DNA of 47,129 nucleotides from Nitrospirae bacterium CG02_land_8_20_14_3_00_41_53 (lineage in GTDB: Bacteria; Nitrospirota; Thermodesulfovibrionia; Thermodesulfovibrionales; SM23-35): contig PEUB01000118.1 of NCBI GenBank assembly GCA_002780895.1, forward strand, positions 1-47,129, given 5' to 3'. The translations under genes were made by a program, and so were the position numbers. The notes under the pieces are model-generated. The model worked only from the letters and a program-made list of their open reading frames with translations, did no database searches and was not told the DNA's origin. This document shows positions 8,165 through 16,848 of this stretch, piece by piece (the first letter of the stretch is position 1; every line of letters starts with the position of its first letter).

Positions 8165-10857
8165 TTAATCGCATTTCTTTTCCACCACTTCTCAGCCTCA
8201 ACAGCAAAGAATATAATCGAAGAAAGTCCCAGTGTTATTAATAGTTCATTCAAATCAAGAGGCTCTGTTTTAAATATAGGATTAAGAAACGGCACATATA
8301 TGGTTGTCATTTGAAGGGCAAAGGTCAATATAACTGCGCCGAGAAGTGGTTTATTTGAGAATAAACCTATCTTGAATAATGATTCCTTTTCAGATCTTAT
8401 AGCAAGGACGTGCCCAAGTTGTGTAAGACAGAGAACTGTAAATACCATTGTCTGCCAATGGGCATGTCCCGTCTTAAGTGACCATGCTTGAACAAAGAGA
8501 ACAACACCAGCCATTAAAAACCCAACCCATAGAGCATGAGTTCCCAACCCATAAGCAAATATGCTCTCCTTGGGATGTCTCGGAGGTCTGCTCATTATAT
8601 TATCTTCGGCTGGCTCAACAGAAAGGGCAAGGGCAGGAAGTCCATCTGTCATAAGATTTATCCAGAGTATGTGGATTGGCAGGAGGGGAATTGGCAATCC
8701 AACAAGTGGTGCGAGAAGGAGTGTCCATATCTCACCTGAGTTTGTGGTGAGAAGATATTTCACAAACTTCCTTATATTATCATATATCTTTCTGCCCTCT
8801 TTCACTGCCTTTACAATCGTAGCAAAATTATCATCCAGCAATATCATATGTGATGCCTCTTTCGAGACATCGGTTCCTGTTATACCCATAGCGACGCCTA
8901 TATCAGCCCTCTTTAATGCAGGTGCATCATTCACGCCGTCACCTGTCATCGCGACGAATTGCCCTTTATCCTGAAGTGCTTTGATTATCTTTAACTTTTG
9001 CTCAGGTGCCACTCGTGCATACACTTTGATATTTTCAACCTTTTCTTCAAACTCTTCTATAGAAAGCTCAGAAAGCTTTTTCCCTGTAATAATTGCTTTC
9101 GAATCATCCTCAAGTATGCCAAGTCTCCTGGCTATTGTCTTTGCTGTAAGTGGATGATCACCAGTTATCATCACTGGTTTTATTCCTGCAGTCTTACATA
9201 AAGCTGCCGCCTCTTTTACCTCTTCCCTCGGTGGGTCTACCATACCAACAAGACCTAAAATGGTGAGACCTGTCTCAACATTCTCAGGGGACATATCATT
9301 GGGCAAGCTATCCCACTTTTTCATGGCTATGCCAAGAACCCTCAATCCATCAGCAGCCATTCTTTCGCTTATCCTGAGAATTTCATCTTCATCTATATTT
9401 TTTGAACCCTCCGATGTCAAAATATAATGAGCCTTCTCAATCAAGACCTCGATCGCCCCTTTTGTAAAAGATATAAATTTTTCCATCCCTTCTTTTTCTA
9501 AAGGGCGATCATAATCCCCCCCTCCCCCCTTTACTAAAGGGGGGGGAGGGGGGATTTTATGGATCGTCGTCATGCACTTCCTCTCCGAATCAAATGGTAT
9601 CTCAGCAATTCTCGGAAAATCATTTACAAGTATATCCTTTTTAAAACCAGCATCTTGCGATGCCATATAAAGAGCTACTTCTGTTGGATCGCCTATGACT
9701 CTGCCATCCTTATCTACAGCTGCATCATTGCTAAGGGCAAGAGCAGTAAACAATATTTGCAGGGGCGAACCTATGTGTTCGCCCATTTCTTTCGGGTAGA
9801 CACGAAGGTCTACCCCTACAAGTTTTCCATCTACATAAATCTCCTCAACAGTCATTTGATTCATGGTGAGTGTGCCTGTCTTATCAGAGCAGATATATGT
9901 AACAGACCCGAGGGTTTCTACTGCAGGAAGTTTTCTTATAAGGGCATTCTGCTTTACCATCTTTTTTGCACCGAGGGCAAGGGAGATAGTTATTACCGCT
10001 GGAAGAGCCTCTGGTATTGCTGCAACAGCGAGGGAAATAGCTGTAAGGAGCATTAATAAAGGTGGTTCACCCCTGATAATACCAATACCAAAAACGATGG
10101 CACAGATTGCAAGGACAGCAAATGCAAGCTTCTGACCGAAAGTTGCAAGCCTTTTCTGAAGTGGTGTCTTTACCTCTTCCTCCTCCTGCAACATTGTAGC
10201 AATCTTGCCAAGCTCTGTTTCCATCCCAGTAGCAACAATAATTCCGGTACCTCTACCATAAGATACGATAGTGCCTTTGTATGCCATATTTTTTCTATCG
10301 CCCAGGGGCAGCATTTCATCATGAAGGGATTTTATATACTTTTCTACAGGTATTGATTCACCGGTAAGGGCAGCCTCTTCAACCTTCAATTGTGCTACTT
10401 CAATTAATCTCATATCTGCCGGCACAATCTTGCCCGCATCAAGAAGAACTATGTCACCAGGGACGAGTTCAGATGCTGATATATCAGCAGGTTTTCCCTC
10501 CCTGATGACAGTTGCGGTAGGCGCCGCCATCTTTTTAAGAGCTGCCATCGCCTTTTCTGCCCTGTATTCCTGGACAAATCCGATAATGGCATTGAGTACA
10601 ACAATCACTACGATAGCAATAGTATCTGTAAGCTCACCGACAATTCCTGATACAATTGCTGCAGCAATGAGGACAAGGATCATGAAGTCCCTGAACTGGT
10701 CAAGGAACATCATGAAAGGGGTCTTCTTCTCTTTTTCCTTTAATACATTTAAGCCATGTTTCTCAAGCCGTTTCCTTGCTTCATCCCCAGAGAGACCATG
10801 AGGAGAAGAGTGCAATTCGTCAACAATATTTTCTATACTCTTTTGATGCCAGCGCAT
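8155..10857 (-). CDS. Cation-transporting P-type ATPase (Ca2+-type, P2)
   Basis: This P-type ATPase of about 900 residues begins [19 protein letters not shown] (ATG at 10857; the ORF could extend to 10911). It has the N-terminal cation-ATPase domain, the actuator motif TGES, the phosphorylation site SDKTGTLT (D325), the hinge [16 protein letters not shown] and a C-terminal six-helix cation-ATPase domain. The layout and the [20 protein letters not shown] segment match bacterial SERCA/PMCA-like pumps, so Ca2+ export is likely, with Na+/H+ or Mn2+ as alternatives. Two different repeat elements are read through in frame: one near residues 343-366 and one near 434-448. Both lie in or before the nucleotide-binding domain, where loops vary in length, so the pump may still work. 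Confidence 0.93.
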   Translation of the reverse strand: MRWHQKSIENIVDELHSSPHGLSGDEARKRLEKHGLNVLKEKEKKTPFMMFLDQFRDFMILVLIAAAIVSGIVGELTDTIAIVVIVVLNAIIGFVQEYRAEKAMAALKKMAAPTATVIREGKPADISASELVPGDIVLLDAGKIVPADMRLIEVAQLKVEEAALTGESIPVEKYIKSLHDEMLPLGDRKNMAYKGTIVSYGRGTGIIVATGMETELGKIATMLQEEEEVKTPLQKRLATFGQKLAFAVLAICAIVFGIGIIRGEPPLLMLLTAISLAVAAIPEALPAVITISLALGAKKMVKQNALIRKLPAVETLGSVTYICSDKTGTLTMNQMTVEEIYVDGKLVGVDLRVYPKEMGEHIGSPLQILFTALALSNDAAVDKDGRVIGDPTEVALYMASQDAGFKKDILVNDFPRIAEIPFDSERKCMTTIHKIPPPPPLVKGGGGDYDRPLEKEGMEKFISFTKGAIEVLIEKAHYILTSEGSKNIDEDEILRISERMAADGLRVLGIAMKKWDSLPNDMSPENVETGLTILGLVGMVDPPREEVKEAAALCKTAGIKPVMITGDHPLTAKTIARRLGILEDDSKAIITGKKLSELSIEEFEEKVENIKVYARVAPEQKLKIIKALQDKGQFVAMTGDGVNDAPALKRADIGVAMGITGTDVSKEASHMILLDDNFATIVKAVKEGRKIYDNIRKFVKYLLTTNSGEIWTLLLAPLVGLPIPLLPIHILWINLMTDGLPALALSVEPAEDNIMSRPPRHPKESIFAYGLGTHALWVGFLMAGVVLFVQAWSLKTGHAHWQTMVFTVLCLTQLGHVLAIRSEKESLFKIGLFSNKPLLGAVILTFALQMTTIYVPFLNPIFKTEPLDLNELLITLGLSSIIFFAVEAEKWWKRNAINYL
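9513..9556. repeat. GC-rich palindromic element, copy 1 (inside ATPase)
   Basis: This near-perfect palindrome (aatccccccc... to ...ggggggatt around a tttactaaa centre) is translated on the minus strand as [15 protein letters not shown]. It is the same family as copies at 18565, 26262, 27617, 32432, 36141, 43990 and 44147. Confidence 0.9.
9762..9816. repeat. Double-palindrome repeat (gggcgaac/gggtagac type) inside ATPase
   Basis: Two successive hairpins lie here: GGGCGAAC/GTTCGCCC (9763-9784) and GGGTAGAC/GTCTACCC (9794-9815). The ATPase reads them as [19 protein letters not shown], between the phosphorylation site and [12 protein letters not shown]. It is a different repeat family from the element at 9513. 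Confidence 0.8.
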
Positions 10858-10927
10858 ATTACTCTTCTTTCTACCATCATAAGATTGGGCTAATAAATTA
10901 AAATACAACAAATTATTGTGAAAATAC

Positions 10928-11020
10928 AGGAGATTGATTCGCTCCTCACAATGACAAAATACTTTTGCAAATTGTCATTCGAGCCCTTCGCCCCTCTCAT
11001 TGCGAGCGAAGCGAAGCAAT
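10928..11020. repeat. Intergenic 'cattgcgag...agcaatc' repeat, two partial copies
   Basis: gattgattcgctcctcacaa plus tgac (10934-10954) is followed by the palindrome-like attgcgagcgaagcgaagca plus at (10999-11020). Related copies are at 29508, 43713 and 44100. No gene was recognised between 10912 and 11178. Confidence 0.7.
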
Positions 11021-11178
11021 CTTGCCTTTCTGCTCAAGGTAAACTCTGTGAAGCTATCTCAAGGTGCCGTGTGTTCACAAACCACCTTTTTAAAAATTGA
11101 GTTATTACATTATCGAGCCATTGAGCTAATGACTCAGCCTTATCCTAAAACACCATAACATGTATTACATCTGCATCT

Positions 11179-11412
11179 TCACTTTTTTCTTATCCATTCT
11201 TTCATATTAGAGGCATTGCTTTTTACTCTTTTGAGAATCTTTTTTGCCCAGACAAATTCAGTAGCAAGGATTGCCAGACCGATTGGAATTACCACTATCG
11301 CAGGGCCTGGCAATGCAATCATAGCGATACCTGTAAGCAGTACTGTAAAACCAATTACGGCTATTATCAGTCTCTTTGCTTGCTTAATAGTCTTAAGTAT
11401 GAACACAGTCAT
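11179..11412 (-). CDS. PGPGW-type small transmembrane protein
   Basis: This 77-residue protein has two membrane segments (about 15-33 and 36-53) separated by a tight turn, with the segment TGIAMIALPGPAIVVIPIGL followed by AILATEFVWAKKILKRVK. The PGP turn, the paired helices and the basic C-terminal tail match the PGPGW family of putative transmembrane proteins (TIGR02611-like). The function is unknown. It is the last gene of a minus-strand group with the zinc-ribbon and SPFH proteins, and no strong Shine-Dalgarno is visible. Confidence 0.75.
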   Translation of the reverse strand: MTVFILKTIKQAKRLIIAVIGFTVLLTGIAMIALPGPAIVVIPIGLAILATEFVWAKKILKRVKSNASNMKEWIRKK

Positions 11413-11488
11413 ATATCATCAATCAAAAAACCAAAGGGTTAGGGCTTGCTTTTTGATGCATCCTTTTATCAAAAGAGTAAAAACCTGA

Positions 11489-11767
11489 TCACATTTTGTT
11501 TTGAACCTTGACCATCTCTATGGGTTGCTCCCTGCCACAGTGTTTGCAAAAATTTGCATCTTCTTTAATAATCTCTGCACAGTAGGGACATTTTTTGGTA
11601 TATCCTTTAGATACCAGAGGTGGAAGCAATGCAATAACAATAATAAGCAAAGGGAAAAGGGCGCATAGTATAAACCACCATATCGGGCTGCGCCCTTTTC
11701 TTATAGCTATAATACCGCCTACAATACCTGCAATAATAAGCAGAATAACATATCTAAGTCTAAGCAA
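11489..11767 (-). CDS. Membrane protein with C-terminal zinc ribbon
   Basis: This 92-residue protein has two membrane segments (about 6-22 and 29-50). A cytoplasmic treble-clef/zinc-ribbon follows, formed by CPYCAEIIKEDANFCKHCG (CxxC...CxxC). The only plausible start in this frame is TTG at 11767; no in-frame ATG lies near it. Zinc-ribbon tails on small membrane proteins are common in bacteria and usually of unknown function. It lies downstream of the SPFH gene and may be cotranscribed with it. Confidence 0.7.
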   Translation of the reverse strand: MLRLRYVILLIIAGIVGGIIAIRKGRSPIWWFILCALFPLLIIVIALLPPLVSKGYTKKCPYCAEIIKEDANFCKHCGREQPIEMVKVQNKM

Positions 11768-11798
11768 TGGGATTCTCTACTTTTTTATGATTATTCGT

Positions 11799-12656
11799 TT
11801 ATCTCTTCTGTATCTCACCTACGCCTATAAATGGCACAGCGCCGCCGCCTGTAACCTGGGGGAGGATTCCATTCCATTTATCTATAGCCTTGAGATTGGC
11901 CTCTATCTTTCTAAGCTCTATAAGGTCCGGTGAAATATTTGCCCTTTGTAGCCTCAGGGACTCTGCCTCTGCCTTTGCTGCTGTGATCTTCTGCTCTGCC
12001 TCTATCCTTATCCTATCGAGGTCTCTTTTTGCCTTTAGTGCAAGCTGTTCTGCTGCCTGCTTTGCCTCAATAGCCTCTGCAAATACTTTGGAGAAGCTGA
12101 ATGAGACGATAGAAAACGCATCAACTGCTATATTATATGCCAGGAGTCTTTCAGCAAGGTTTCCTCTCATGGCCTCGCTTACCGCTGCTCTCTTTGTTAT
12201 AAGCTCTTCTGCTGTATACTTGGCTGATACAGCTTTCATTACTTCTTGTATTGCAGGGTCTATAATACGCTCCTTGAATTCTACCCCAAGGGTTTGATAG
12301 ACAACATTTGCTTTATCAGGTATTATATGATAGTTAAGTGCAACCGATGATGTCACATCCTGAAGATCAGCCGAGCCAGATACGGCATCAGTCACTGCCT
12401 TCTGAACCTTGACATCCACCCGGACAATCTTCTGCATTATCGGTATCCTGAAATGCAGCCCCTCTCCAAACACATCCTTCTGAACAGCGCCAAAATTAAG
12501 GACAATTCCTCTTTCGCCTGCCCCAATCTGAACCCATGGATGTAAAAACAGAAAAAAGACCAGAATTGCTACAATAATTAGTACTAACCTCAAAGGGCCT
12601 TTCTTCATTGCAGACTTCATTGCCTCCTTTGCCCTGTAGACATCTTGCTCATCCAT
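11799..12656 (-). CDS. SPFH/prohibitin family membrane protein
   Basis: This 285-residue protein has a strong ribosome-binding site (AAGGAGGTAG). It has a short cytoplasmic N-terminus, one membrane helix (about 23-41) and the SPFH core with GIVLNFGAVQKDVFGEGLHF and VDVKVQKAVTDAVSGSADLQ. A long alanine/glutamate-rich coiled coil (EAIEAKQAAEQLALKAKRDL) follows. The prohibitin-like C-terminus is LPQVTGGGAVPFIGVGE. SPFH proteins assemble membrane scaffolds and control proteases or membrane domains. Here it sits in an ion-transport and osmo-stress neighbourhood. It resembles prohibitins more than HflK/HflC, because only one such gene is present. Confidence 0.9.
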   Translation of the reverse strand: MDEQDVYRAKEAMKSAMKKGPLRLVLIIVAILVFFLFLHPWVQIGAGERGIVLNFGAVQKDVFGEGLHFRIPIMQKIVRVDVKVQKAVTDAVSGSADLQDVTSSVALNYHIIPDKANVVYQTLGVEFKERIIDPAIQEVMKAVSAKYTAEELITKRAAVSEAMRGNLAERLLAYNIAVDAFSIVSFSFSKVFAEAIEAKQAAEQLALKAKRDLDRIRIEAEQKITAAKAEAESLRLQRANISPDLIELRKIEANLKAIDKWNGILPQVTGGGAVPFIGVGEIQKR

Positions 12657-12712
12657 TATGCTACCTCCTTTTAATTTTTTGTAATAAGGTCTCGCTTGAT
12701 AGATAATAACCT

Positions 12713-12765
12713 AACGAGTGGTACCGGCCTACCTTTGGTAGACGTGCTGACGATAGCCACTCATT
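12713..12765. other. Nested inverted repeat upstream of SPFH gene
   Basis: Outer stem GAGTGG/CCACTC (12716-12721 with 12757-12762) encloses CTACC-ttt-GGTAG (12729-12741). It lies between the 3' end of the CaCA exchanger gene and the SPFH start, both on the minus strand. It has no U-tract on either strand, so it is not an obvious intrinsic terminator. It could be a structured 5' leader. Confidence 0.45.
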
Positions 12766-12823
12766 CAGTTACTCCCCTTTACTTACTGCTACATTATCTG
12801 GGATATGAAACTTATGTCAAGAA

Positions 12824-13825
12824 CTATCTCAGCATATACAGCAGCATAAGGTTAATCACATATACTAACACTATACCAATAGAATCCCATGCTAAAAATA
12901 ATAGCCTTTTTTCTGACCTGTAGGTTAAACCAATAATGGCAACAGTCGTCATCGCAATAGCGGACAGGGCAGATATTATATGATTTGGATTGACAAAAGA
13001 AAGAAGAGGTCCTTTGGTAAAAAAGATATCATCAATGGCAAGGATAAATATATTGAAGATATTACTGCCGAAGAGATTACCTATTGCAAGGTCTATTGCA
13101 TCTATTTTTACAGCTGATATAGAAACCACTACTTCTGGTAAGGATGTAGAAATTGCGATAAATATATTTCCCACAAAGGTTTGGCCAAGACCTGTGGTTT
13201 CTGCAATGCCTTCGCCAATCTTTGGCAAAAAAGTAGCAGCAATAATGACAACTAATGCATTAATACTATAGTTGACAATGGCGGTCTTTGTTAAAATGTC
13301 TTTATATTTCAATTCAACAGCCATTTCTTTCATATAAGCAGCAATCTGTCTCTTTTCATAAGAGAAGACCAGCTTAATTGCAATAAAATAAATAATCATA
13401 AATAACAGACTATATGGACCTATCCAGCCCAGAGGAGAGATAGACTTACCTAAAAATAGACTTATACCAACTATGCTCAAAAGAATTATTCCGAAACCAG
13501 CAGAAAGTATATGTCCCTGATGAGCCTTTGCAGATATTGGCATTATACGATATATAGCATCAAGAATGGCGATAATTAGCATATTAAATACGCAACTTCC
13601 AAGGACATCGCCAACAGCAATGTCAGGAACACCAGCATAGGTAACAGAGCTTATTCCGGTTACAAGTTCAGGAAGGGAAGTTACCGAGGCCATAAGAACT
13701 AAACCTATCCATGCCCTTCCAAGACCTGTCTTTTCAGCAATAATGTCGCCATATTTCGAGAGCTTTGTGCCTGAATATACAATTATAAGAGTACAAATAA
13801 TAAAGCCGATCCAGAGCAACATCAA
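12824..13825 (-). CDS. Sodium/calcium exchanger family (CaCA) antiporter
   Basis: This 333-residue, roughly ten-helix protein has an internal inverted duplication. The two alpha-repeat signatures are ASVTSLPELVTG...GDVLGSCVFNMLII in the first half and ISTSLPEVVVS...GNLFGSNIFNIFIL in the second. These acidic SLPE motifs bind cations in CaCA exchangers such as YrbG. It probably exchanges Ca2+ for Na+, H+ or K+. The start overlaps the stop of the upstream KefB-type antiporter (13822-13825), so the two transporters are coupled. Confidence 0.9.
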   Translation of the reverse strand: MMLLWIGFIICTLIIVYSGTKLSKYGDIIAEKTGLGRAWIGLVLMASVTSLPELVTGISSVTYAGVPDIAVGDVLGSCVFNMLIIAILDAIYRIMPISAKAHQGHILSAGFGIILLSIVGISLFLGKSISPLGWIGPYSLLFMIIYFIAIKLVFSYEKRQIAAYMKEMAVELKYKDILTKTAIVNYSINALVVIIAATFLPKIGEGIAETTGLGQTFVGNIFIAISTSLPEVVVSISAVKIDAIDLAIGNLFGSNIFNIFILAIDDIFFTKGPLLSFVNPNHIISALSAIAMTTVAIIGLTYRSEKRLLFLAWDSIGIVLVYVINLMLLYMLR

Positions 13826-15807
13826 GGTTCCCCTTTGAAGTATTTCAGTGCATCATGCAGGTTCTTTCTATCGCCAATAAAAAGAACAAAGTCCCGATCT
13901 TTAAGACGGAAATCAGGGTCGGTAACGGTATATACTTTCTGATTTCTCCTCACAGCTATAATAGTAACACCTGTTTTCTTCCTCACCTGAAGGTCTTTTA
14001 TAGTTTTTCCGCTTAAGTATGACCCCTCTGGTATTATGAATCCAGCTAACTCTATTTCTGGAAGCCATTCATATTCTTCGAAGAGATGCCTCTTTGGAAC
14101 ATCGATATTCCTTAATGTCGTATAACTATTACTCCTTATCTTTTCGACCATATCAATTATGATATTTCTTGGAAAGCTGTACTGATGCAATACCCTCGCA
14201 AATATCTCAATCGATGTCTCAAACTCCTCTGGTATTACTTCATCCGCACCAAGCTTTTTGAGGTCATCCACCTCAGCAACATATCGTGTTCTTACGATGA
14301 TATAAATATCAGGGTTTTCATGCCTTGCGATAGAAATGATCCTCCTCGAAGACGAAGGATCAGATATCGCAATGACGAGAAGCCTTGCCTTCTCGATACC
14401 GAGTTTATGCAGAATTTCTTTACTCGTGCCGTCACCGTAATATATTGGTTCTCCCTTTTTCTTCATATCTCTAACAGTATCGCTATTCATCTCAAGCACA
14501 ACATAAGATATTTCAGCTTCTCTTAATACCTTTGCAAGATTTCTTCCATTCAAACCGAAACCTACAATAATGACATGATCATGTTTCCTTCTTGGGAATC
14601 CCTCGCCTTCCGATGTCTTTTGCAGCCTGCTGAGACTTTTGAATATACGCCTCGATGTTATCCAGTCAGATACAGATGGAGCAAACTGTAATGTAAACGG
14701 AGTCAGTATCATTGTTACAACAGAAGAAGAAAGGAAAATCTGATAGAAATCATCTGTTATAATTCCCGATGTCTTTCCTGCAATCGCAAGCACAAAGGAA
14801 AACTCTCCGATCTGTGCAAGCCCGAGGCCTGCAAGCAGAGACGATCTCGGTGAAGTTCCAACAAGCAGGGCGGAAGCTGTTCCTGTAATTATCTTAAGTC
14901 CAAAAATAAACAAAACGATAGAGGCTATCTTAGGAGCATTGTTTAGAACGAACTCGATATTCATTAACATTCCTATGGAGACAAAAAACAGACCCATGAA
15001 ACTGTCTTTGAACGGCAATATATCTGAGATTGCCTGATGCGCATACTCTGATTCTGAAATTATTATGCCTGCTAAAAAAGCTCCAAGTGCAAGGGAAAGA
15101 CCAAACCTTGAAGTTAAAAGCGCTATGCCAAGGCAGAGAAGTATAATTGTAATTATAAAAAGTTCACGACTTCTTGTATGTACAACTTGATGAAGCAGGG
15201 AGGGAACTATCCATCTTGCACTCAGAAGTACAACCGCTATTATCAATATTGCCTTGCCAAATTTTATTACTATGTCCATTATGTTTATCCCATCACCAGA
15301 TAAAACAGGGGTAAGGAGCATAAGCGGTACAACACATAGGTCCTGGAAAATGAGTATTCCTACCATGATGTGTCCGTGAGGTGAGTCTATTTCGCCTTTC
15401 TCTGTGAGCATCTTTAATACGATAGCGGTACTGCTTAATGCGATAAGGAAACCAAAGAAGATAGATTTGTTGACATTTCCAGTAGCCAGATAGGCAGCAG
15501 CAGCCGATAAAACGATAGTAAGGAATACCTGTACGCTACCACCTCCTATAACAGCCTTTTTAATCCTGACAAGCTTTGCCATAGAAAACTCGATACCGAT
15601 AGTAAAAAGGAGTAGTATGACGCCGATTTCTGCGAGTGCCTCGATGGAGTGAGTGTTTCTTACTATCCCTATTCCGAAGGGCCCGATAATAACTCCAGCG
15701 ATGAGAAAGCCTACAAGAGATGGTATCTTCAACCTGTAAAGTAAAAATACCACTAAGGCAGAGACACCAAAGACGATGACCAATGATTTTAAGAATTCAT
15801 ATTCCAT
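13822..15807 (-). CDS. KefB/CPA2-type cation:proton antiporter with RCK domains
   Basis: This 661-residue protein comprises a Na+/H+-exchanger-type membrane domain (about 1-380, roughly 12 helices, with GFLIAGVIIGPFGIG and FFGFLIALSSTAIVLKML). A TrkA-N nucleotide-binding domain starts at VIIVGFGLNGRNLAKVL (about 413). A C-terminal TrkA-C/RCK domain ends in the RKKTGVTIIAVRRNQ segment. The layout is that of KefB/KefC-like K+(Na+)/H+ antiporters gated by NAD(H) or other ligands. It is co-translated with the CaCA exchanger through an ATGA overlap. The role in ion homeostasis is clear; the transported cation is not. Confidence 0.92.
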   Translation of the reverse strand: MEYEFLKSLVIVFGVSALVVFLLYRLKIPSLVGFLIAGVIIGPFGIGIVRNTHSIEALAEIGVILLLFTIGIEFSMAKLVRIKKAVIGGGSVQVFLTIVLSAAAAYLATGNVNKSIFFGFLIALSSTAIVLKMLTEKGEIDSPHGHIMVGILIFQDLCVVPLMLLTPVLSGDGINIMDIVIKFGKAILIIAVVLLSARWIVPSLLHQVVHTRSRELFIITIILLCLGIALLTSRFGLSLALGAFLAGIIISESEYAHQAISDILPFKDSFMGLFFVSIGMLMNIEFVLNNAPKIASIVLFIFGLKIITGTASALLVGTSPRSSLLAGLGLAQIGEFSFVLAIAGKTSGIITDDFYQIFLSSSVVTMILTPFTLQFAPSVSDWITSRRIFKSLSRLQKTSEGEGFPRRKHDHVIIVGFGLNGRNLAKVLREAEISYVVLEMNSDTVRDMKKKGEPIYYGDGTSKEILHKLGIEKARLLVIAISDPSSSRRIISIARHENPDIYIIVRTRYVAEVDDLKKLGADEVIPEEFETSIEIFARVLHQYSFPRNIIIDMVEKIRSNSYTTLRNIDVPKRHLFEEYEWLPEIELAGFIIPEGSYLSGKTIKDLQVRKKTGVTIIAVRRNQKVYTVTDPDFRLKDRDFVLFIGDRKNLHDALKYFKGEP

Positions 15808-15836
15808 TACAGTAAGGATTCCGGCAGCGGGTATAT

Positions 15837-16037
15837 CTACTCTGAATGCTCGGTGATTATCTGACCAGTGCAGATAAATGATATCCCCTGACGTGCATCA
15901 AGCATGACTCCTTCAATAATTGGCTGATTTATCTTTCTCTCTGCTTGCCACTTAACTATAAAATTAGCTCCTGGGCCGCCTCTCTTATCATATTCCTTAA
16001 TGTAAATATGCGTAGATTCTAAAGGCTTCAGTCTCAT
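15837..16037 (-). CDS. Small conserved-looking hypothetical protein
   Basis: This 66-residue soluble protein begins MRLKPLESTHIYIKEYDKRG and contains GANFIVKWQAERKINQPIIE. I do not recognise it. It lies 29 bp upstream of the KefB-type gene on the same strand. Its ATG overlaps (ATGA) the stop of an 8-codon reading frame that directly follows a strong GGGGAGGAGG site, so it may be translated by coupling. The protein is not an obvious shadow because nothing runs opposite it. Confidence 0.5.
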   Translation of the reverse strand: MRLKPLESTHIYIKEYDKRGGPGANFIVKWQAERKINQPIIEGVMLDARQGISFICTGQIITEHSE

Positions 16038-16060
16038 TGGTTTTTTAACATAGCTATCAT
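16034..16060 (-). other. 8-codon leader frame (MIAMLKNQ) after strong ribosome site
   Basis: ATG at 16060 lies 8 nt after GGGGAGGAGG (16067-16077 region). The frame ends TGA at 16034-16036, overlapping the ATG of the 66-residue gene. This is a candidate leader peptide or coupling device; alternatively it marks a small indel that has separated the ribosome site from the gene. Confidence 0.35.
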
Positions 16061-16146
16061 TAAATTATCCTCCTCCCCGATTGTATTAATGTTAGTATAA
16101 TCATACTACAAAATTTCTGAATATTCTAATTTAGAGAGCTTCAATC

Positions 16147-16848
16147 TTACAGATGACTGATTTCATCCTTCTTCTCTTCTTCGCCCTTTATCTTCTTCTC
16201 CAGATACTCCTTTGCTATATCTCTCCCGCCAAGACCAAATGCTATTGCAAGGGCAAGGACTATGCCGCCAAAGATTATAGCAAAGGCAATAACTATTGTC
16301 CCCCTGCCGATGTCAAGCTGTTCGAGTGCCATTGTAACTGCAAGCAAAAATACAGTTAGCTTAACAAGTCTACCTACCAGGCCGGATACTTTCCATCCTG
16401 CATTTACAGCAGCAATCAGTGCGGCCCTCCCAAGAAAGTTGCTGAGGAGATAGCCAAAAAAGAGAATTATTACTGCAACAAAAATATTCGGCAAATAGAG
16501 GAAAAACCTTTCGAGTATCTGTTCGATAGCTGGCACATTAAGGGAACGAAGGGCTACAATAAAAAAAATAATTATTGTCAGCCAGCCGATCAACCTTGAA
16601 AGAATAAAAGATACAGGTTCTTTTATACCACCTTTTTTAAGAATCTCAACAAATCCATACCTCTCGGAAAATTTATCTACTTTTATTGTATTGAAGAACC
16701 TCAAAAACAGTTTTCTAAAAATCAAGCCAAGTACAATACCCAAGATAAAAATGAGTATGGAAGTAAGGATATCTGGTAGAAATTGTAGAACCCTCTCCCA
16801 AAACCTATCTAATGGTTCAATTATTACTTTCTTTAAAAAATCATTCAT
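16147..16848 (-). CDS. Conserved TM-helix (CmpX/MscS-related) membrane protein
   Basis: This 233-residue membrane protein has about four to five helices. It contains repeats of the conserved TM-helix type (PF05552-like): LPDILTSILIFILGIVLGLI near the N-terminus and LPNIFVAVIILFFGYLLSNF near the middle. The last helix is glycine-rich (IIFGGIVLALAIAFGLGGRD). Such proteins are related to small mechanosensitive channels but lack the full MscS beta domain. The ATG sits inside the last codons of the upstream glycosyltransferase gene (overlap 16841-16848). It is the last member of the seven-gene solute/osmo operon. Confidence 0.82.
   Translation of the reverse strand: MNDFLKKVIIEPLDRFWERVLQFLPDILTSILIFILGIVLGLIFRKLFLRFFNTIKVDKFSERYGFVEILKKGGIKEPVSFILSRLIGWLTIIIFFIVALRSLNVPAIEQILERFFLYLPNIFVAVIILFFGYLLSNFLGRAALIAAVNAGWKVSGLVGRLVKLTVFLLAVTMALEQLDIGRGTIVIAFAIIFGGIVLALAIAFGLGGRDIAKEYLEKKIKGEEEKKDEISHL

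Noticed and set aside
8536-10801. Plus-strand ORFs opposite the P-type ATPase
   Set aside because: Antisense shadows of the pump; the minus frame has every family motif.
10918-11100. 60-codon plus-strand ORF
   Set aside because: It is composed mostly of the dispersed 'cattgcgag' repeat, with no ribosome site.
12696-12923. 75-codon plus-strand ORF across the gap upstream of the SPFH gene
   Set aside because: It overlaps the 3' end of the CaCA gene in antisense and contains the nested hairpin; no coding signal.
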